This document shows positions 33,458 to 41,862 of a DNA stretch of 64,000 nucleotides, one piece after another. Source of the DNA: Streptomyces spiramyceticus. Its GTDB lineage: Bacteria; Actinomycetota; Actinomycetes; Streptomycetales; Streptomycetaceae. The stretch covers positions 316,001-380,000 of the forward strand of contig NZ_JARBAX010000001.1 in assembly GCF_028807635.1 (NCBI RefSeq), written 5' to 3'. Position numbers and translations under genes: made by a program. The notes below the pieces were generated by a model. It searched no databases. It saw nothing but the letters and a program-made list of their open reading frames with translations, and was not told the origin of the DNA. How positions within the stretch are numbered: the stretch's first letter is position 1; each line of letters opens with the position of its first letter.

Positions 33458-33531
33458 GTAAGCAATGCTAAGCGATCGGCGGAACAAAATCTCGCTTGTA
33501 CTAAGAGGTCGGCTGGGCCAGGGTGAGCACC

Positions 33532-34542
33532 ATGAGCCCCGTCACCAGACCCAGCGCCGCGCCGGCCACCACCCCTGACCTCCCGCCCGCGCCGGACGTC
33601 CCACCCGCGCCCGCCGGCCGCCGTCCCGCTCTCGACTGGCGTATCCGATTCGCGGCGCTCTCGCTCACCTGGGGCTTCAGCTTTCTGTTCATCAAGGTCG
33701 GCACGGAGGCGTACGCACCCTTCCAAGTCACCCTGGGGCGGCTCCTGTTCGGTACGGTCGTACTCGCCGTCGCGATGGCCGTGAAGCGGGTGGGGCTGCC
33801 CCGCGGCGCCCGCACCTGGGCCCATCTCGCCGTCGCCGCGTTCTTCCTCAACGCCCTGCCGTTCTCGCTCTTCGCCTACTCCGAGCTGACGATCCCCTCG
33901 ACGCTCGCCGGCATCTGCAACGCCACCTCGCCGCTGTGGGGCATGGTGCTGTCGGTGGTCGCGTTCTCCGAGGACCGGCCGACCCGCCGCCGCGTCGCCG
34001 GACTCGGCATCGGCTTCATCGGCGTACTGACCGTGCTCGGCGCCTGGCAGGGCTTCTCGGGCCTGGACTTCGGCGGTACGGCGATGGCGCTGCTGGCCTC
34101 CCTCAGCTACCCGGTCGGCTGGATCTATCTGCGCCGTACGCTCGGGGGCAGCGGCCACTCCGCCCTCTCCATGACCGGCGCGCAGCTTCTTCTCGGTACC
34201 GCCCAACTCGCCGTGGTGACACCGTTGTTCACCTCCCTGCCCAGCTCGTTCCCGGTCGTTCCGCTGCTCGCGGTGGTGGCTCTCGGCGCGCTCGGGACGG
34301 GATTCGCCATGCTCGTCCAGTACAACCTGGTCGCCGAGATCGGCCCGACCACCGCCCAGATGGTCACGTACTTCGTCCCCGTCATCGCGACGGCCGCGGG
34401 CGTCACGTTGCTGGGCGAGCACCTCAGTTGGAACACCCCCGTCGGCGCACTCATCGTCCTGGCGGGAGCCGCACTCACTCAGAGCCGCGGGCGGAGCCGC
34501 AGTCGGAGCCGGAGCACCGGCACGCCGCAGCCTCAGTCGTAG
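33532..34542 (+). CDS. EamA/DMT family transporter
   Basis: The 336-residue protein has about ten hydrophobic helices arranged as two EamA repeats and a disordered Pro/Ala-rich N-terminus of 35 residues. Members export amino acids, nucleosides or drugs. The last residues (RGRSRSRSRSTGTPQPQS) are a basic Ser/Arg tail. ATG 33532 follows GGGTGAG. It is divergent from LysR and its stop overlaps the convergent MocR gene by ten bases. Confidence 0.85.
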   Translation: MSPVTRPSAAPATTPDLPPAPDVPPAPAGRRPALDWRIRFAALSLTWGFSFLFIKVGTEAYAPFQVTLGRLLFGTVVLAVAMAVKRVGLPRGARTWAHLAVAAFFLNALPFSLFAYSELTIPSTLAGICNATSPLWGMVLSVVAFSEDRPTRRRVAGLGIGFIGVLTVLGAWQGFSGLDFGGTAMALLASLSYPVGWIYLRRTLGGSGHSALSMTGAQLLLGTAQLAVVTPLFTSLPSSFPVVPLLAVVALGALGTGFAMLVQYNLVAEIGPTTAQMVTYFVPVIATAAGVTLLGEHLSWNTPVGALIVLAGAALTQSRGRSRSRSRSTGTPQPQS

Positions 34543-35879
34543 CGCCTGCCCGCCGGCGTCGCGGGACCGGCCGCCGAAGCGACGGCGTCGGCGACGGCCC
34601 CGATGTCGTCCGGAGCCACGGCCGAGATGGTGAGGCGTACGCCGGGGGGCGCGGACATCCGGAACCGCGCTCCTGGCGCGACGGCCCAGCCCGCGTGCAG
34701 CAGCCTCGCCACCACTCCCGTCTCGTCCGCGACGGGCACCCACACGTTGAGGCCACTGCGCCCGTGCCCCTCGGCCCCCCGCTCCGCCAGCGCCCGTACC
34801 AGCGCGTCCCGCCGCTCGCCGTACGCACGCGAGACGGCCCGGACATCCACCGCGCCCGTCACCCACAGGTCCACGACGGCGCGTTGCAACAGGCGGCTGA
34901 CCCACCCCGGTCCGAGACGCTGACGACCCATGACCCGGTCCACTGTGACCGGGTCGCCGGTCATCATGGCGAGGCGCAGATCCGGACCGTACGCCTTCGC
35001 GACGGAGCGTACGAACACCCAGTGGTCCGTCACGCCGGCGAGCGGATGCACCGGCAGATCGACGATGCAGTGCCCGTGGTCGTCCTCGATGAGCAGCGCC
35101 CCCGGATACGCCGCCAGGACCGTGCGCAACTCCTCGGCGCGCGCGGCGCTCACCGCCGCACCCGTCGGATTCTGCGCCCGGTCCGTGACCACGATCGCCC
35201 GCGCCCCTCCCCTCAGCGCCCGCTCGACCTCACCGGGCAGCGGCCCGTCGTCGTCGAGCGCGACCGGTACGGCCCGCAGCCCCAGGGCCGGGATGAGGTC
35301 GAGCAGGGCGCCCCACCCCGGGTCCTCGACGGCGACCGCGTCACCCGGCTTCAGGTGCGCCGCCAGTACGCGCTCGATCGCGTCCAGCGATCCGGAGGTG
35401 ACGGCGACAGGGCCGCCCGGCACGCCGTCGGCGTCGAAAGCGGCGCGCGCGAGCCGCGCGAACTCCGGGTCGACGGGGTCCTGTCCGTACAGCACGGGAC
35501 GCTCCGCGTTGTGCCGGGCCGCCGCCGCGAACGCGTCGTGCAGCGGCGGAAGCAGTGCGGGATCCGGGTTCCCCTCGCTCAGGTCGCGCACGCCCGGCGG
35601 CACGTCGACCCGGATGGAGTCGCGCGCCGTACTGGCCGGGCGGGGCCGCACCCGGCTGCCGCGGCGGCCCGACGTCTCGATCACCCCGCGCTCACGCAGG
35701 GTGCGGTACGCGGCCGCGACCGTATTGGGATTTACGCCGAGGTCGCCCGCCAACTCCCGCATGGGCGGCAGCAGTTGTCCGGGCTCCAGCTCCCCGGAAC
35801 CCACCGCACGCTCCACGCTCGCGGCAATCTCCGATGCGCGCCGTCCACTGATCCGATACTCTCCTAGCACAAAGAACAC
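34533..35879 (-). CDS. MocR/PdxR-type GntR-aminotransferase regulator
   Basis: The 448-residue protein has a GntR winged helix at the N-terminus (ERAVGSGELEPGQLLPPMRELAGDLGVNPNTVAAAYRTL) and an aminotransferase class I fold with a PLP-binding Lys in VRSVAKAYGPDLRLAMMTG. MocR regulators of this type often control pyridoxal or amino-acid genes. GTG 35879 is the longest start; GTG 35870 is also plausible (LGEYRISGRR). It is divergent, with 26 bp or less, from an FMN-binding gene, so both share one promoter region. Confidence 0.87.
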   Translation of the reverse strand: MFFVLGEYRISGRRASEIAASVERAVGSGELEPGQLLPPMRELAGDLGVNPNTVAAAYRTLRERGVIETSGRRGSRVRPRPASTARDSIRVDVPPGVRDLSEGNPDPALLPPLHDAFAAAARHNAERPVLYGQDPVDPEFARLARAAFDADGVPGGPVAVTSGSLDAIERVLAAHLKPGDAVAVEDPGWGALLDLIPALGLRAVPVALDDDGPLPGEVERALRGGARAIVVTDRAQNPTGAAVSAARAEELRTVLAAYPGALLIEDDHGHCIVDLPVHPLAGVTDHWVFVRSVAKAYGPDLRLAMMTGDPVTVDRVMGRQRLGPGWVSRLLQRAVVDLWVTGAVDVRAVSRAYGERRDALVRALAERGAEGHGRSGLNVWVPVADETGVVARLLHAGWAVAPGARFRMSAPPGVRLTISAVAPDDIGAVADAVASAAGPATPAGRRYD

Positions 35880-35905
35880 TATGCACTAATACAATGGAGA
35901 ACGCA
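35880..35905. promoter_or_regulatory. Short bidirectional control region between MocR and PNPOx-like genes
   Basis: Only about 26 bp separate the MocR start (35879) from the ATG at 35906. On the minus strand, AGTG repeats (AGTGCATAGTG) fall across this stretch and may be part of the MocR site. The plus-strand gene has GGAG six bases upstream of its ATG. Confidence 0.5.
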
Positions 35906-36586
35906 ATGCCGGACACCACCATGCCGGAGACCACCACCTCGTACGCGCCTTCCGAGCGCACCGTCCCGACCCGTTCCCGGGAACGGGCCTCGTACGACCG
36001 CGACCTGGTGCACGCGATCCTCGACGAGGGCTACGTCTGCCACCTCGGCTTCGTCCGCGACGGCGCCCCCGTCGTTCTCCCCACCCTCTACGGGCGCATC
36101 GGCGAGCGCCTCTACGTGCACGGCTCCACGGGCTCCCGCCCGCTGCGCATGACGGGCCAGAGCAACCCCGGCCTCGCCGTCTGCCTCACGGTCACCCACG
36201 TCGACGGCCTGGTCCTGGCCCGCTCGGCCTTCCACCACTCCATCAACTACCGGTCCGTGGTGGTCCACGGCATCGCTCACCAGGTCGTCGACGAGGAGGA
36301 GCGGCGCACGGCGCTCGACGCACTCGTCGACCATGTCGTCCCCGGCCGCTCCTACGACTCGCGCGCGGCCAACGCCAAGGAGCTCGCCGCGACTGCTGTG
36401 ATCCGCCTCGACCTGGAGGAGGTCTCCGCCAAGGTCCGAACCGGCGGCCCCAACGACGAGCCCGAGGACGCCTCGCTGCCCCACTGGACGGGCGTGGTCC
36501 CGCTCGTCCGCGGATACGGAGCCCCGATTCCGGCGGACGACCTGGACCCGGCCGTCGTCCTCCCCGACTACCTCACCACCCTCTGA
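35906..36586 (+). CDS. FMN-binding split-barrel protein, PNPOx-like
   Basis: The 226-residue protein is a PNPOx-related flavin-binding barrel (LVHAILDEGYVCHLGFVRDGAPVVLPTLYGRIGERLYVHGSTGSRPLRM). The SxGSR turn and a helix with NYRSVVVHG are typical of the group that includes F420/FMN-dependent reductases and PaiB-like proteins. It is followed after nine bases by the PaiB-type gene, so they form an operon, both probably under MocR. ATG 35906 is chosen because GGAG is six bases upstream; ATG 35894 is the alternative. Confidence 0.85.
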   Translation: MPDTTMPETTTSYAPSERTVPTRSRERASYDRDLVHAILDEGYVCHLGFVRDGAPVVLPTLYGRIGERLYVHGSTGSRPLRMTGQSNPGLAVCLTVTHVDGLVLARSAFHHSINYRSVVVHGIAHQVVDEEERRTALDALVDHVVPGRSYDSRAANAKELAATAVIRLDLEEVSAKVRTGGPNDEPEDASLPHWTGVVPLVRGYGAPIPADDLDPAVVLPDYLTTL

Positions 36587-36595
36587 GGAGTTCCC

Positions 36596-37234
36596 GTGCT
36601 GATCCACCCCTGGGACGCGCCGCAGAGCGACGGCGAGTGGCAGCAGTGGCTCGCCACCCACGACTTCGGCCAGCTGGCGGTCAACGGGCTGCCGGACGAG
36701 GCGCCGTACGTCCAGCCCACACACTTCGTGTACGACGCCGAACGCGGCCGGTACGGCGAGGTCCTCACCCACCTGGCCCGCCCGAACCCGCTGTGGAAGG
36801 CCGTCGAGGCCGATCCGCACGTCCTGCTGAGCGTCGTGGACGACTACGCGTACATACCCGGCCCCTGGCAGGCACCGACGGACACCCCTCCCGAGCACGG
36901 CGTGCCCACCAGCTTCTACGCCGCCGTACAACTGCGCTGCACGGCACACGTCGTGGACGACCCGGCGGAGAAGGCCGACCTGCTGAACCGCCAGGTCGGC
37001 CACTTCCAGCCGGAGGGCGGTTCGGCGGCCGCCGGAGTCGGCGAGGCACCGTACGGCCGCATGCTGTCGGGCATTCGCGGCCTGCGCCTCGAAGTGACGG
37101 AAATCCGGGCCAAGTTCAAGTACGGCAGCCACAAACCGGAGGATGTCCAGGACCGAACGGCAGCGGGCCTGGCCGGGCGCGGAGCCCCGCACGACGCAGC
37201 GGCCCACACCCACCACCTGCGCCGCCGCACGTAG
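36596..37234 (+). CDS. FMN-binding negative transcriptional regulator (PaiB family)
   Basis: The 212-residue protein begins MLIHPWDAPQSDGEWQQWLATHDFGQLAVNGLPDEAPYVQPTHFVYD, the PaiB family start, and has the conserved HLARPNPLWKAVE segment. PaiB-type proteins bind FMN or heme and repress sporulation/degradative genes in Bacillus. In this locus it may sense flavin or pyridoxal state. It lies nine bases downstream of the PNPOx-like gene and terminates before a strong stem-loop. Confidence 0.86.
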   Translation: MLIHPWDAPQSDGEWQQWLATHDFGQLAVNGLPDEAPYVQPTHFVYDAERGRYGEVLTHLARPNPLWKAVEADPHVLLSVVDDYAYIPGPWQAPTDTPPEHGVPTSFYAAVQLRCTAHVVDDPAEKADLLNRQVGHFQPEGGSAAAGVGEAPYGRMLSGIRGLRLEVTEIRAKFKYGSHKPEDVQDRTAAGLAGRGAPHDAAAHTHHLRRRT

Positions 37235-37251
37235 ACACGTACTTTCCCCGT

Positions 37252-37293
37252 ATGGGAGGGGGCGGGGTGGAAAGAACCCCCGCCTCCTCCCAT
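37252..37293. terminator. Bidirectional hairpin between convergent PaiB and EamA genes
   Basis: A stem of about 16 bp with one mismatch forms from ATGGGAGGGGGCGGGG (37252-37267) and its partner ending at 37293. It lies in the 82-bp gap between the two stops. A 13-bp direct repeat, GGAACCACCTACG, follows at 37295-37307 and 37309-37321, overlapping the EamA stop. Confidence 0.75.
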
Positions 37294-37316
37294 CGGAACC
37301 ACCTACGTGGAACCAC

Positions 37317-38309
37317 CTACGCGAGAACCGCCGCCGCCCGACGGCCGACCGCCGCAATCCGCGCCTCGGCAACCGCAAGTCCCGCCACCGCCGCAAGCAG
37401 CAGCAACGTCCCCACCACCGTGGCCACCGTCAGCCGCTCCCCCAGCAGGGCAACCGCGATGACCGCCGCGCTCACCGGCTCCAGAAGCATGATGACCGAG
37501 ACGGTTGCCGACCGAATGACGGCCGCTCCCGCGAAGTACAGGGCGTACGCAAGCGCCGTAGGCACCGCCGCCACGTACACCAGTAGCCACACCACCCTCG
37601 CAAGTTCCGCGCTGTGCGGCAGCAGCCCTTCGGCGACCGCGAGCGGCAGCATCCCGACCGACCCCACACCGAAGGCCCACGCGGTCGTCGAGATCGGATC
37701 GCCTCCGCCACCGTCACGCCCCAACCACCGCGTCAGCAGAGTGATGGCTGCGTACCCCGCCGCCGAAAGCAGCGCGAGGGCGATGCCCGCAGGGCGTACG
37801 GTCCCGCTGTCGTTCCCCAGCACCAGCACGCCGAGACCGACGAGCGCGCCGGTCACGGTCACGATGCCGCCGCGCCCCAGCCGCTCCCCCATGGTCAGCC
37901 ACGCACCGAGCGCGATCAGGACAGGCCCGGCCCCCAGGGTGACGACGGTGCCGACCGCGAGCCCTGTCGCCTGGACAGCCGCGAAGTAGGCGCTCTGGAA
38001 GACGGTGAGCCCGATGCCGGTGACGAGGATGCGCGCAACCCGCCGCCTGCGCGGCTCGGGCGCTGCGGACATGGCGGACACGGCGGCCGCCGTACGCCGT
38101 CGGCGCCGCCGCACCGCACAAGCGGGCAACAGCAACAGAAGCCCACCGGCGCAACGCCAGAAGGACAGCGACAGGGGACCGAGATCGCTGATGAGGAACA
38201 CCATGGAGGCAGCCGCCCCTGCGGTGCCCCAGGCAACTCCGGCAAAGATCAGATAGAGCAGGCCGCGCCCGGTGGGCAGGCCGGTGGGCACAAAAGAATG
38301 ATCCGACAC
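37317..38309 (-). CDS. EamA/DMT family transporter
   Basis: The 330-residue membrane exporter has ten hydrophobic helices as two EamA repeats ([37 protein letters not shown] begins the first). A short Arg-rich loop (RRRRRR) near residue 72 lies between helices 2 and 3. Its substrate is unknown. GTG 38309 is preceded by GGAG with seven-base spacing. It is the second of three complete EamA genes in the window. Confidence 0.85.
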   Translation of the reverse strand: MSDHSFVPTGLPTGRGLLYLIFAGVAWGTAGAAASMVFLISDLGPLSLSFWRCAGGLLLLLPACAVRRRRRRTAAAVSAMSAAPEPRRRRVARILVTGIGLTVFQSAYFAAVQATGLAVGTVVTLGAGPVLIALGAWLTMGERLGRGGIVTVTGALVGLGVLVLGNDSGTVRPAGIALALLSAAGYAAITLLTRWLGRDGGGGDPISTTAWAFGVGSVGMLPLAVAEGLLPHSAELARVVWLLVYVAAVPTALAYALYFAGAAVIRSATVSVIMLLEPVSAAVIAVALLGERLTVATVVGTLLLLAAVAGLAVAEARIAAVGRRAAAVLA

Positions 38310-38469
38310 GTGACTTCTCCGCGTGAAGACGGGACTGGTGGTCGCTCGGCTCCGCACGCGGGCAGCGACGAACCGCTCGGGGACTGCCCGAGCCCGGTCT
38401 TCGTCTTCGGCAAGCCGCCCGCGTTACGCGGCAGGAGGCGGAAGCACAGTCATTGGCATGGGCGTGACC

Positions 38470-39495
38470 CTACGGCGCGGTCCGCCCGGCGGACAACTTT
38501 CCGTCCGCGTCCGGGAGATCAGTCGCACCGGCGGACTCACCGGCAACCGGCCGACTCGGACCCTTGGGTCCCGTGGGCTCCTTCGGCGCCTTGGGCGCGG
38601 ACGACTGAGCGATAAAAGCGCCGATGAGCACCACCGCCCCACCGAGAATCTGCGGCGCCGAAAGATGCTCGCGGAGCAGTACCCACGCAAGTACGGTCGC
38701 GATGACCGCCTCCAGGCAGGCGACTACGCCCGCCACCTGCGGCGACAGCCTCCGTACGGACACCACCCCGGTGACGTACGCGACGACGGTGGCGATCAGC
38801 ACGATCCAGCCCAGCAGCAGCGCGGCCGGCACCTCGGTCCCGCCCATGTCCGCGCTTCCGGCGAGCAGCGACCAGTCCATGCCCCACGGCCGCGCGACGA
38901 CGGTGAGCACGGCGGCGCCGATGAGCAGTCCGTACGCGATGACGCCGAGCGGATCAGCCGCGTCCTCGCCGGAGCTGCCCTGGTCGGACAGGACGAAATA
39001 GCCGACCTGGCAGCAGGCCGCGCCGAGCGCGAGCAGCAGGCCGAGGGCGTCGAAGCTCAGCCCGGCCCAGACCTCGACGACGCACGCGAGGCCGCCGACC
39101 GCCAGGACAACGCCGACGGCCGCGGCGCGCGTCACCGGCCTGCGCTGCACGAAACGCACCCACCCCAGCACCAGCGCCGGGGCGAGGTATTCGACGAGCA
39201 GGGCGACGCCGACCGGGATCCGGGATATGGAGGCGAAGTAGAAAGCCTGCACGCCGGCGACCGCGAGGAGGCCGAACCCGGCCAGCAGGGCCGGCTTACG
39301 GCGCAGCAGCGTACGGTGGCGCCAGGCCACGGGCAGCATGACGAGGGCGGCACCGGTCACCCGGAGCCACACCACGTGCAGCGGGTCGAGCCCCGCTTCG
39401 ATCAGCGGCTTGGCCGCTACACCTGAACCACCGAATGCGAACGCCGACGCCAGGGCAAGTCCCAGGCCGGCGCTCTTTCCCTGAGACGCGTGCAT
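38470..39495 (-). CDS. EamA/DMT family transporter
   Basis: The 341-residue protein has ten membrane helices with an N-terminus ALASAFAFGGSGVAAKPLIEAGLDPLHVVWLR, and a second repeat starting near ADPLGVIAYGLLIGAAVLTVVA. A Pro/Lys/Ala-rich hydrophilic C-terminal tail (APKAPKEPTGPKGPSRP) of 35 residues follows. ATG 39495 is the family-like start. It follows the previous EamA gene with a gap of about 160 bp in the same direction, but they are not near-identical copies. Confidence 0.85.
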   Translation of the reverse strand: MHASQGKSAGLGLALASAFAFGGSGVAAKPLIEAGLDPLHVVWLRVTGAALVMLPVAWRHRTLLRRKPALLAGFGLLAVAGVQAFYFASISRIPVGVALLVEYLAPALVLGWVRFVQRRPVTRAAAVGVVLAVGGLACVVEVWAGLSFDALGLLLALGAACCQVGYFVLSDQGSSGEDAADPLGVIAYGLLIGAAVLTVVARPWGMDWSLLAGSADMGGTEVPAALLLGWIVLIATVVAYVTGVVSVRRLSPQVAGVVACLEAVIATVLAWVLLREHLSAPQILGGAVVLIGAFIAQSSAPKAPKEPTGPKGPSRPVAGESAGATDLPDADGKLSAGRTAP

Positions 39496-39535
39496 CGGCA
39501 CATCATGCCAGTTGCCGTCAGGAGCGACACCCCTG

Positions 39536-40114
39536 TCACACCTGTCGAGATTCGTCCTGCAGGCGCCCGGCCAGCGACTCCGTGTCCACCCCTGCCCGCT
39601 GGAGCACCTCGACCGCCCGGCAGTCCCGGTCCGCGGCGAGAACGGCGAGGAGATCGAGCCCGCAGGCACGCTGATCACCGCGCGACGCAGCGCGCTCCAG
39701 GGCGCCTTCCATGGCGCTGACGGCGGCAGGCGACCATCCGGCCACACCCGCCGTACCCGCCGCCTCACACATCACCGGCACCGCGCCGGAGTCCTCCACC
39801 GTCCCCTGCCAGCGCAGCCCGTAGCCGATGCTGCGCTGGACGAGATAGCCGAGCACCCTGGCGACCTGCGGGGCGCCGTCGAACGCGGCCCTGACGGCGG
39901 GGTCGGTCTCGATCACCGAGTGCAGCAGATGCGCCGTGTCGATCTGCCGGTCGCCGTCCCGCAAGGCCCGTCGGCGCGCGCCCGCGACCACCGAGGCGAG
40001 CTCCGCGGTGAGCCTCGCTTCGATTTCAGCACGGACGTCTGCACGGAGGTCTGCACGGCTGTCCGGTCGGTTCACGGCAGGCTGCTGGGGAACCCGCGGG
40101 GTACGGCTTTGCAC
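39536..40114 (-). CDS. Clp N-terminal-domain protein, ClpC/ClpA N-like
   Basis: The 192-residue protein contains repeats of the Clp N domain (RAEIEARLTAELASVVAGARRRALRDGDRQIDTAHLLHSVIETDP, later ALERAASRGDQRACGLDLLAVLAA), but no ATPase module. It could be a Clp adaptor-like or anti-adaptor protein that mimics the ClpC N-domain. It starts at a GTG near 40114, preceded by a GGTGGGAG stretch. An intergenic gap of about 240 bp lies upstream. Confidence 0.72.
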   Translation of the reverse strand: MQSRTPRVPQQPAVNRPDSRADLRADVRAEIEARLTAELASVVAGARRRALRDGDRQIDTAHLLHSVIETDPAVRAAFDGAPQVARVLGYLVQRSIGYGLRWQGTVEDSGAVPVMCEAAGTAGVAGWSPAAVSAMEGALERAASRGDQRACGLDLLAVLAADRDCRAVEVLQRAGVDTESLAGRLQDESRQV

Positions 40115-40355
40115 ACTCCCACCCCATCAGGCACCGGCGGCTGAAACATCCCCGTGGGGAAGCATTCGCGCATCCCACCGGAGTTGGGCAACCCCGCCCG
40201 GACCCTCCTCCTTGCGGATGAGATCCGGATTTTCTCCCCCAGGGGCGCGCGCCGCCTTGCCCTGCGCCCCACGCGCAACCACGGCTCCCCTCAACCTCGT
40301 CCCCTCCGGACAACGCCACGCGCCCCTCGGAGCCGGGAGAGGAGCCCCATCGCCC

Positions 40356-40550
40356 ATGCCCATGCCCATGCCCATGCGCTGGATGGTCGCCCTCCTCGCC
40401 CTGGACGGGCGGCAGTACGTGTACCGGGTGTACGCGCCGTTCGACGCCCTGCTCGCGGATGTCTTCTGGGCGGCCTTCCACTGCCACGACGAGAGCCCGT
40501 ATCCGCGCGCGTCAGACGCCTTCGACTCCGCCGAGATCTGGCAGAGCTGA
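40356..40550 (+). CDS. Small protein with an MPMPMPM start, unknown function
   Basis: The 64-residue protein begins with three ATGCCC units (MPMPMPMRWMVALLALDGRQYVYRVYAP) and continues as a conserved-looking core (FDALLADVFWAAFHCHDESPYPRASDAFDSAEIWQS). Several in-frame ATGs are available; the GGAGAGGAG at 40335-40343 suits one near 40356. I recall short Streptomyces proteins like this but cannot name them. Confidence 0.5.
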   Translation: MPMPMPMRWMVALLALDGRQYVYRVYAPFDALLADVFWAAFHCHDESPYPRASDAFDSAEIWQS

Positions 40551-40625
40551 CAGTTCATCAGTATTGAATGTTCCGCCCCTTACGGCTACGTTCCGCGACA
40601 CGAGCCGACGAAAAGGGGTGGTCGC

Positions 40626-41054
40626 ATGGCCGAAGCCAGCGCGGAAGCACGCATCGGGGCACCGGCCGAGAAGATCTGGGCGCAGCTGACGGACTTCGCG
40701 GCGTACGGCCAGTGGAACGTCACCCACACCAGCTTCCCCAAGGGCGGCCCCGCGGTGCTAGAGGTCTCGGCGACGTACGAGGAGAACATGAAGCTCATGG
40801 GCTTCCCCGCCGAGGTGACCTGGACGGTCGAGGAGCTGGAGCCGGCCCGGCTGCTCGCCACCAAGGGCAAAGGCCCGATGGGCGTCAACCTCGCCATGCG
40901 CTACTCGCTGACTCCCGACGGCGACGCGACCCGGGTCCGTATCGACGGCGAGTTCACCGGCGCCGCCGTATCGCTGATGGCGGGCAAGCTCAAGGACTCG
41001 GCGGGCGCGGCCCTGACCGAGTCGCTGCGCAAACTCGGCGGCCTGGTCACCTGA
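40626..41054 (+). CDS. SRPBCC (START-like) family protein
   Basis: The 142-residue protein has the START-like helix-grip fold: an N-terminal strand and helix (SAEARIGAPAEKIWAQLTDFAAYGQWNVTHTSF), an antiparallel sheet, and a long C-terminal helix (VSLMAGKLKDSAGAALTESLRKLGG). It probably binds a hydrophobic ligand or acts as a cyclase/dehydratase. The ATG at 40626 follows AAAAGGGG. A terminator hairpin follows at 41064-41100. Confidence 0.83.
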   Translation: MAEASAEARIGAPAEKIWAQLTDFAAYGQWNVTHTSFPKGGPAVLEVSATYEENMKLMGFPAEVTWTVEELEPARLLATKGKGPMGVNLAMRYSLTPDGDATRVRIDGEFTGAAVSLMAGKLKDSAGAALTESLRKLGGLVT

Positions 41055-41063
41055 CCGCACGAC

Positions 41064-41100
41064 GGCGGCGCCCCGCGGACGATGCCCGCGGGGCGCCGCC
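41064..41100. terminator. Strong hairpin, bidirectional terminator
   Basis: A perfect 15-bp GC stem (41064-41078 with 41086-41100) with a seven-base loop lies between the stop of the SRPBCC gene and the stop of the PadR gene on the other strand. It can terminate both. It is followed by CAATTAG on the plus strand. Confidence 0.82.
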
Positions 41101-41115
41101 GGGCAATTAGCCGGC

Positions 41116-41712
41116 TCAGTGTTCGTCGGCAAGGATGAGATAGAGCTTCTTGCGGGACTCGTTGATGACCGCGATCGCCTTCTGCCGCTGCTCGGCGGAG
41201 CCGGTCTTCCAGACCTGGCCGAACGCCTCCATCAGGCCGAAACCGGCCTGCCGGATCTCGTTCATCATCTCCCAGTCGACGCCGCGCCCCTCCTCCTCCC
41301 ACGGAGCCTGTGGCCCCCCTTCGGCCTCGGCGCGCCCGGCGTCGGTGAGCGTGAACAGCTTCTTGCCGCCCTCGCTCTCGCTGACGATCAGGCCTTCGTC
41401 CTCCAGCAGCTGGAGCGTCGGGTAGACCGAACCGGGGCTGGGCCGCCAGGCCCCGCCGCTGCGCTCGCCGATCTCCTGGATCATCTCGTAACCGTGCATG
41501 GGCCGGTCCGTCAGCAGCGCCAGGATCGACGCGCGTACGTCGCCGCGCCTCGCCCTGCCCCGGGGCCCGCCCCGACCACGCCCGCCACCACCGCCGGCAC
41601 CCCACGGCCCGCCGAACGGCGGCCCGAACGGGCCGAAGGCGGCACGCCGCCCCTCCGAGTCACCCCGACCGCGATGGCCGGGCCCGCAGTCCCCATGTCC
41701 ATGTGAACGCAT
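41116..41712 (-). CDS. PadR family transcriptional regulator with Gly/His-rich N-terminal extension
   Basis: The 198-residue regulator has about 58 residues of Gly/Arg/His-rich extension (SHGHGDCGPGHRGRGD), then the PadR winged helix (DVRASILALLTDRPMHGYEMIQEIGERSGGAWRPSPGSVYPTLQLLEDEGLIV) and a helical dimerisation tail. ATG 41712 is preceded by GGAAGGAG. The extension is unlike the fold but is common in Streptomyces PadR proteins. A palindrome CGATATATCG lies 41 bp upstream. Confidence 0.88.
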   Translation of the reverse strand: MRSHGHGDCGPGHRGRGDSEGRRAAFGPFGPPFGGPWGAGGGGGRGRGGPRGRARRGDVRASILALLTDRPMHGYEMIQEIGERSGGAWRPSPGSVYPTLQLLEDEGLIVSESEGGKKLFTLTDAGRAEAEGGPQAPWEEEGRGVDWEMMNEIRQAGFGLMEAFGQVWKTGSAEQRQKAIAVINESRKKLYLILADEH

Positions 41713-41753
41713 CGCTACGCTCCTTCCATCGCTGATCTGTCGCGATGCGTCAA

Positions 41754-41763
41754 CGATATATCG
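41754..41763. promoter_or_regulatory. CGATATATCG palindrome upstream of padR-like gene
   Basis: This perfect 10-bp AT-rich palindrome lies between the PadR start and the divergent PhzF gene. AT-centred palindromes of this length are frequent PadR operators. It may control both genes. Confidence 0.55.
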
Positions 41764-41862
41764 GAATGGCTCGTCCGACAAGAGTCGACAGGAGTCAAAT
41801 GAGGCCAGCCACCCACAATTGGCCTTGGCCTGCGGCTTTGCTCCGCCTCTACGTTCAGGGTC

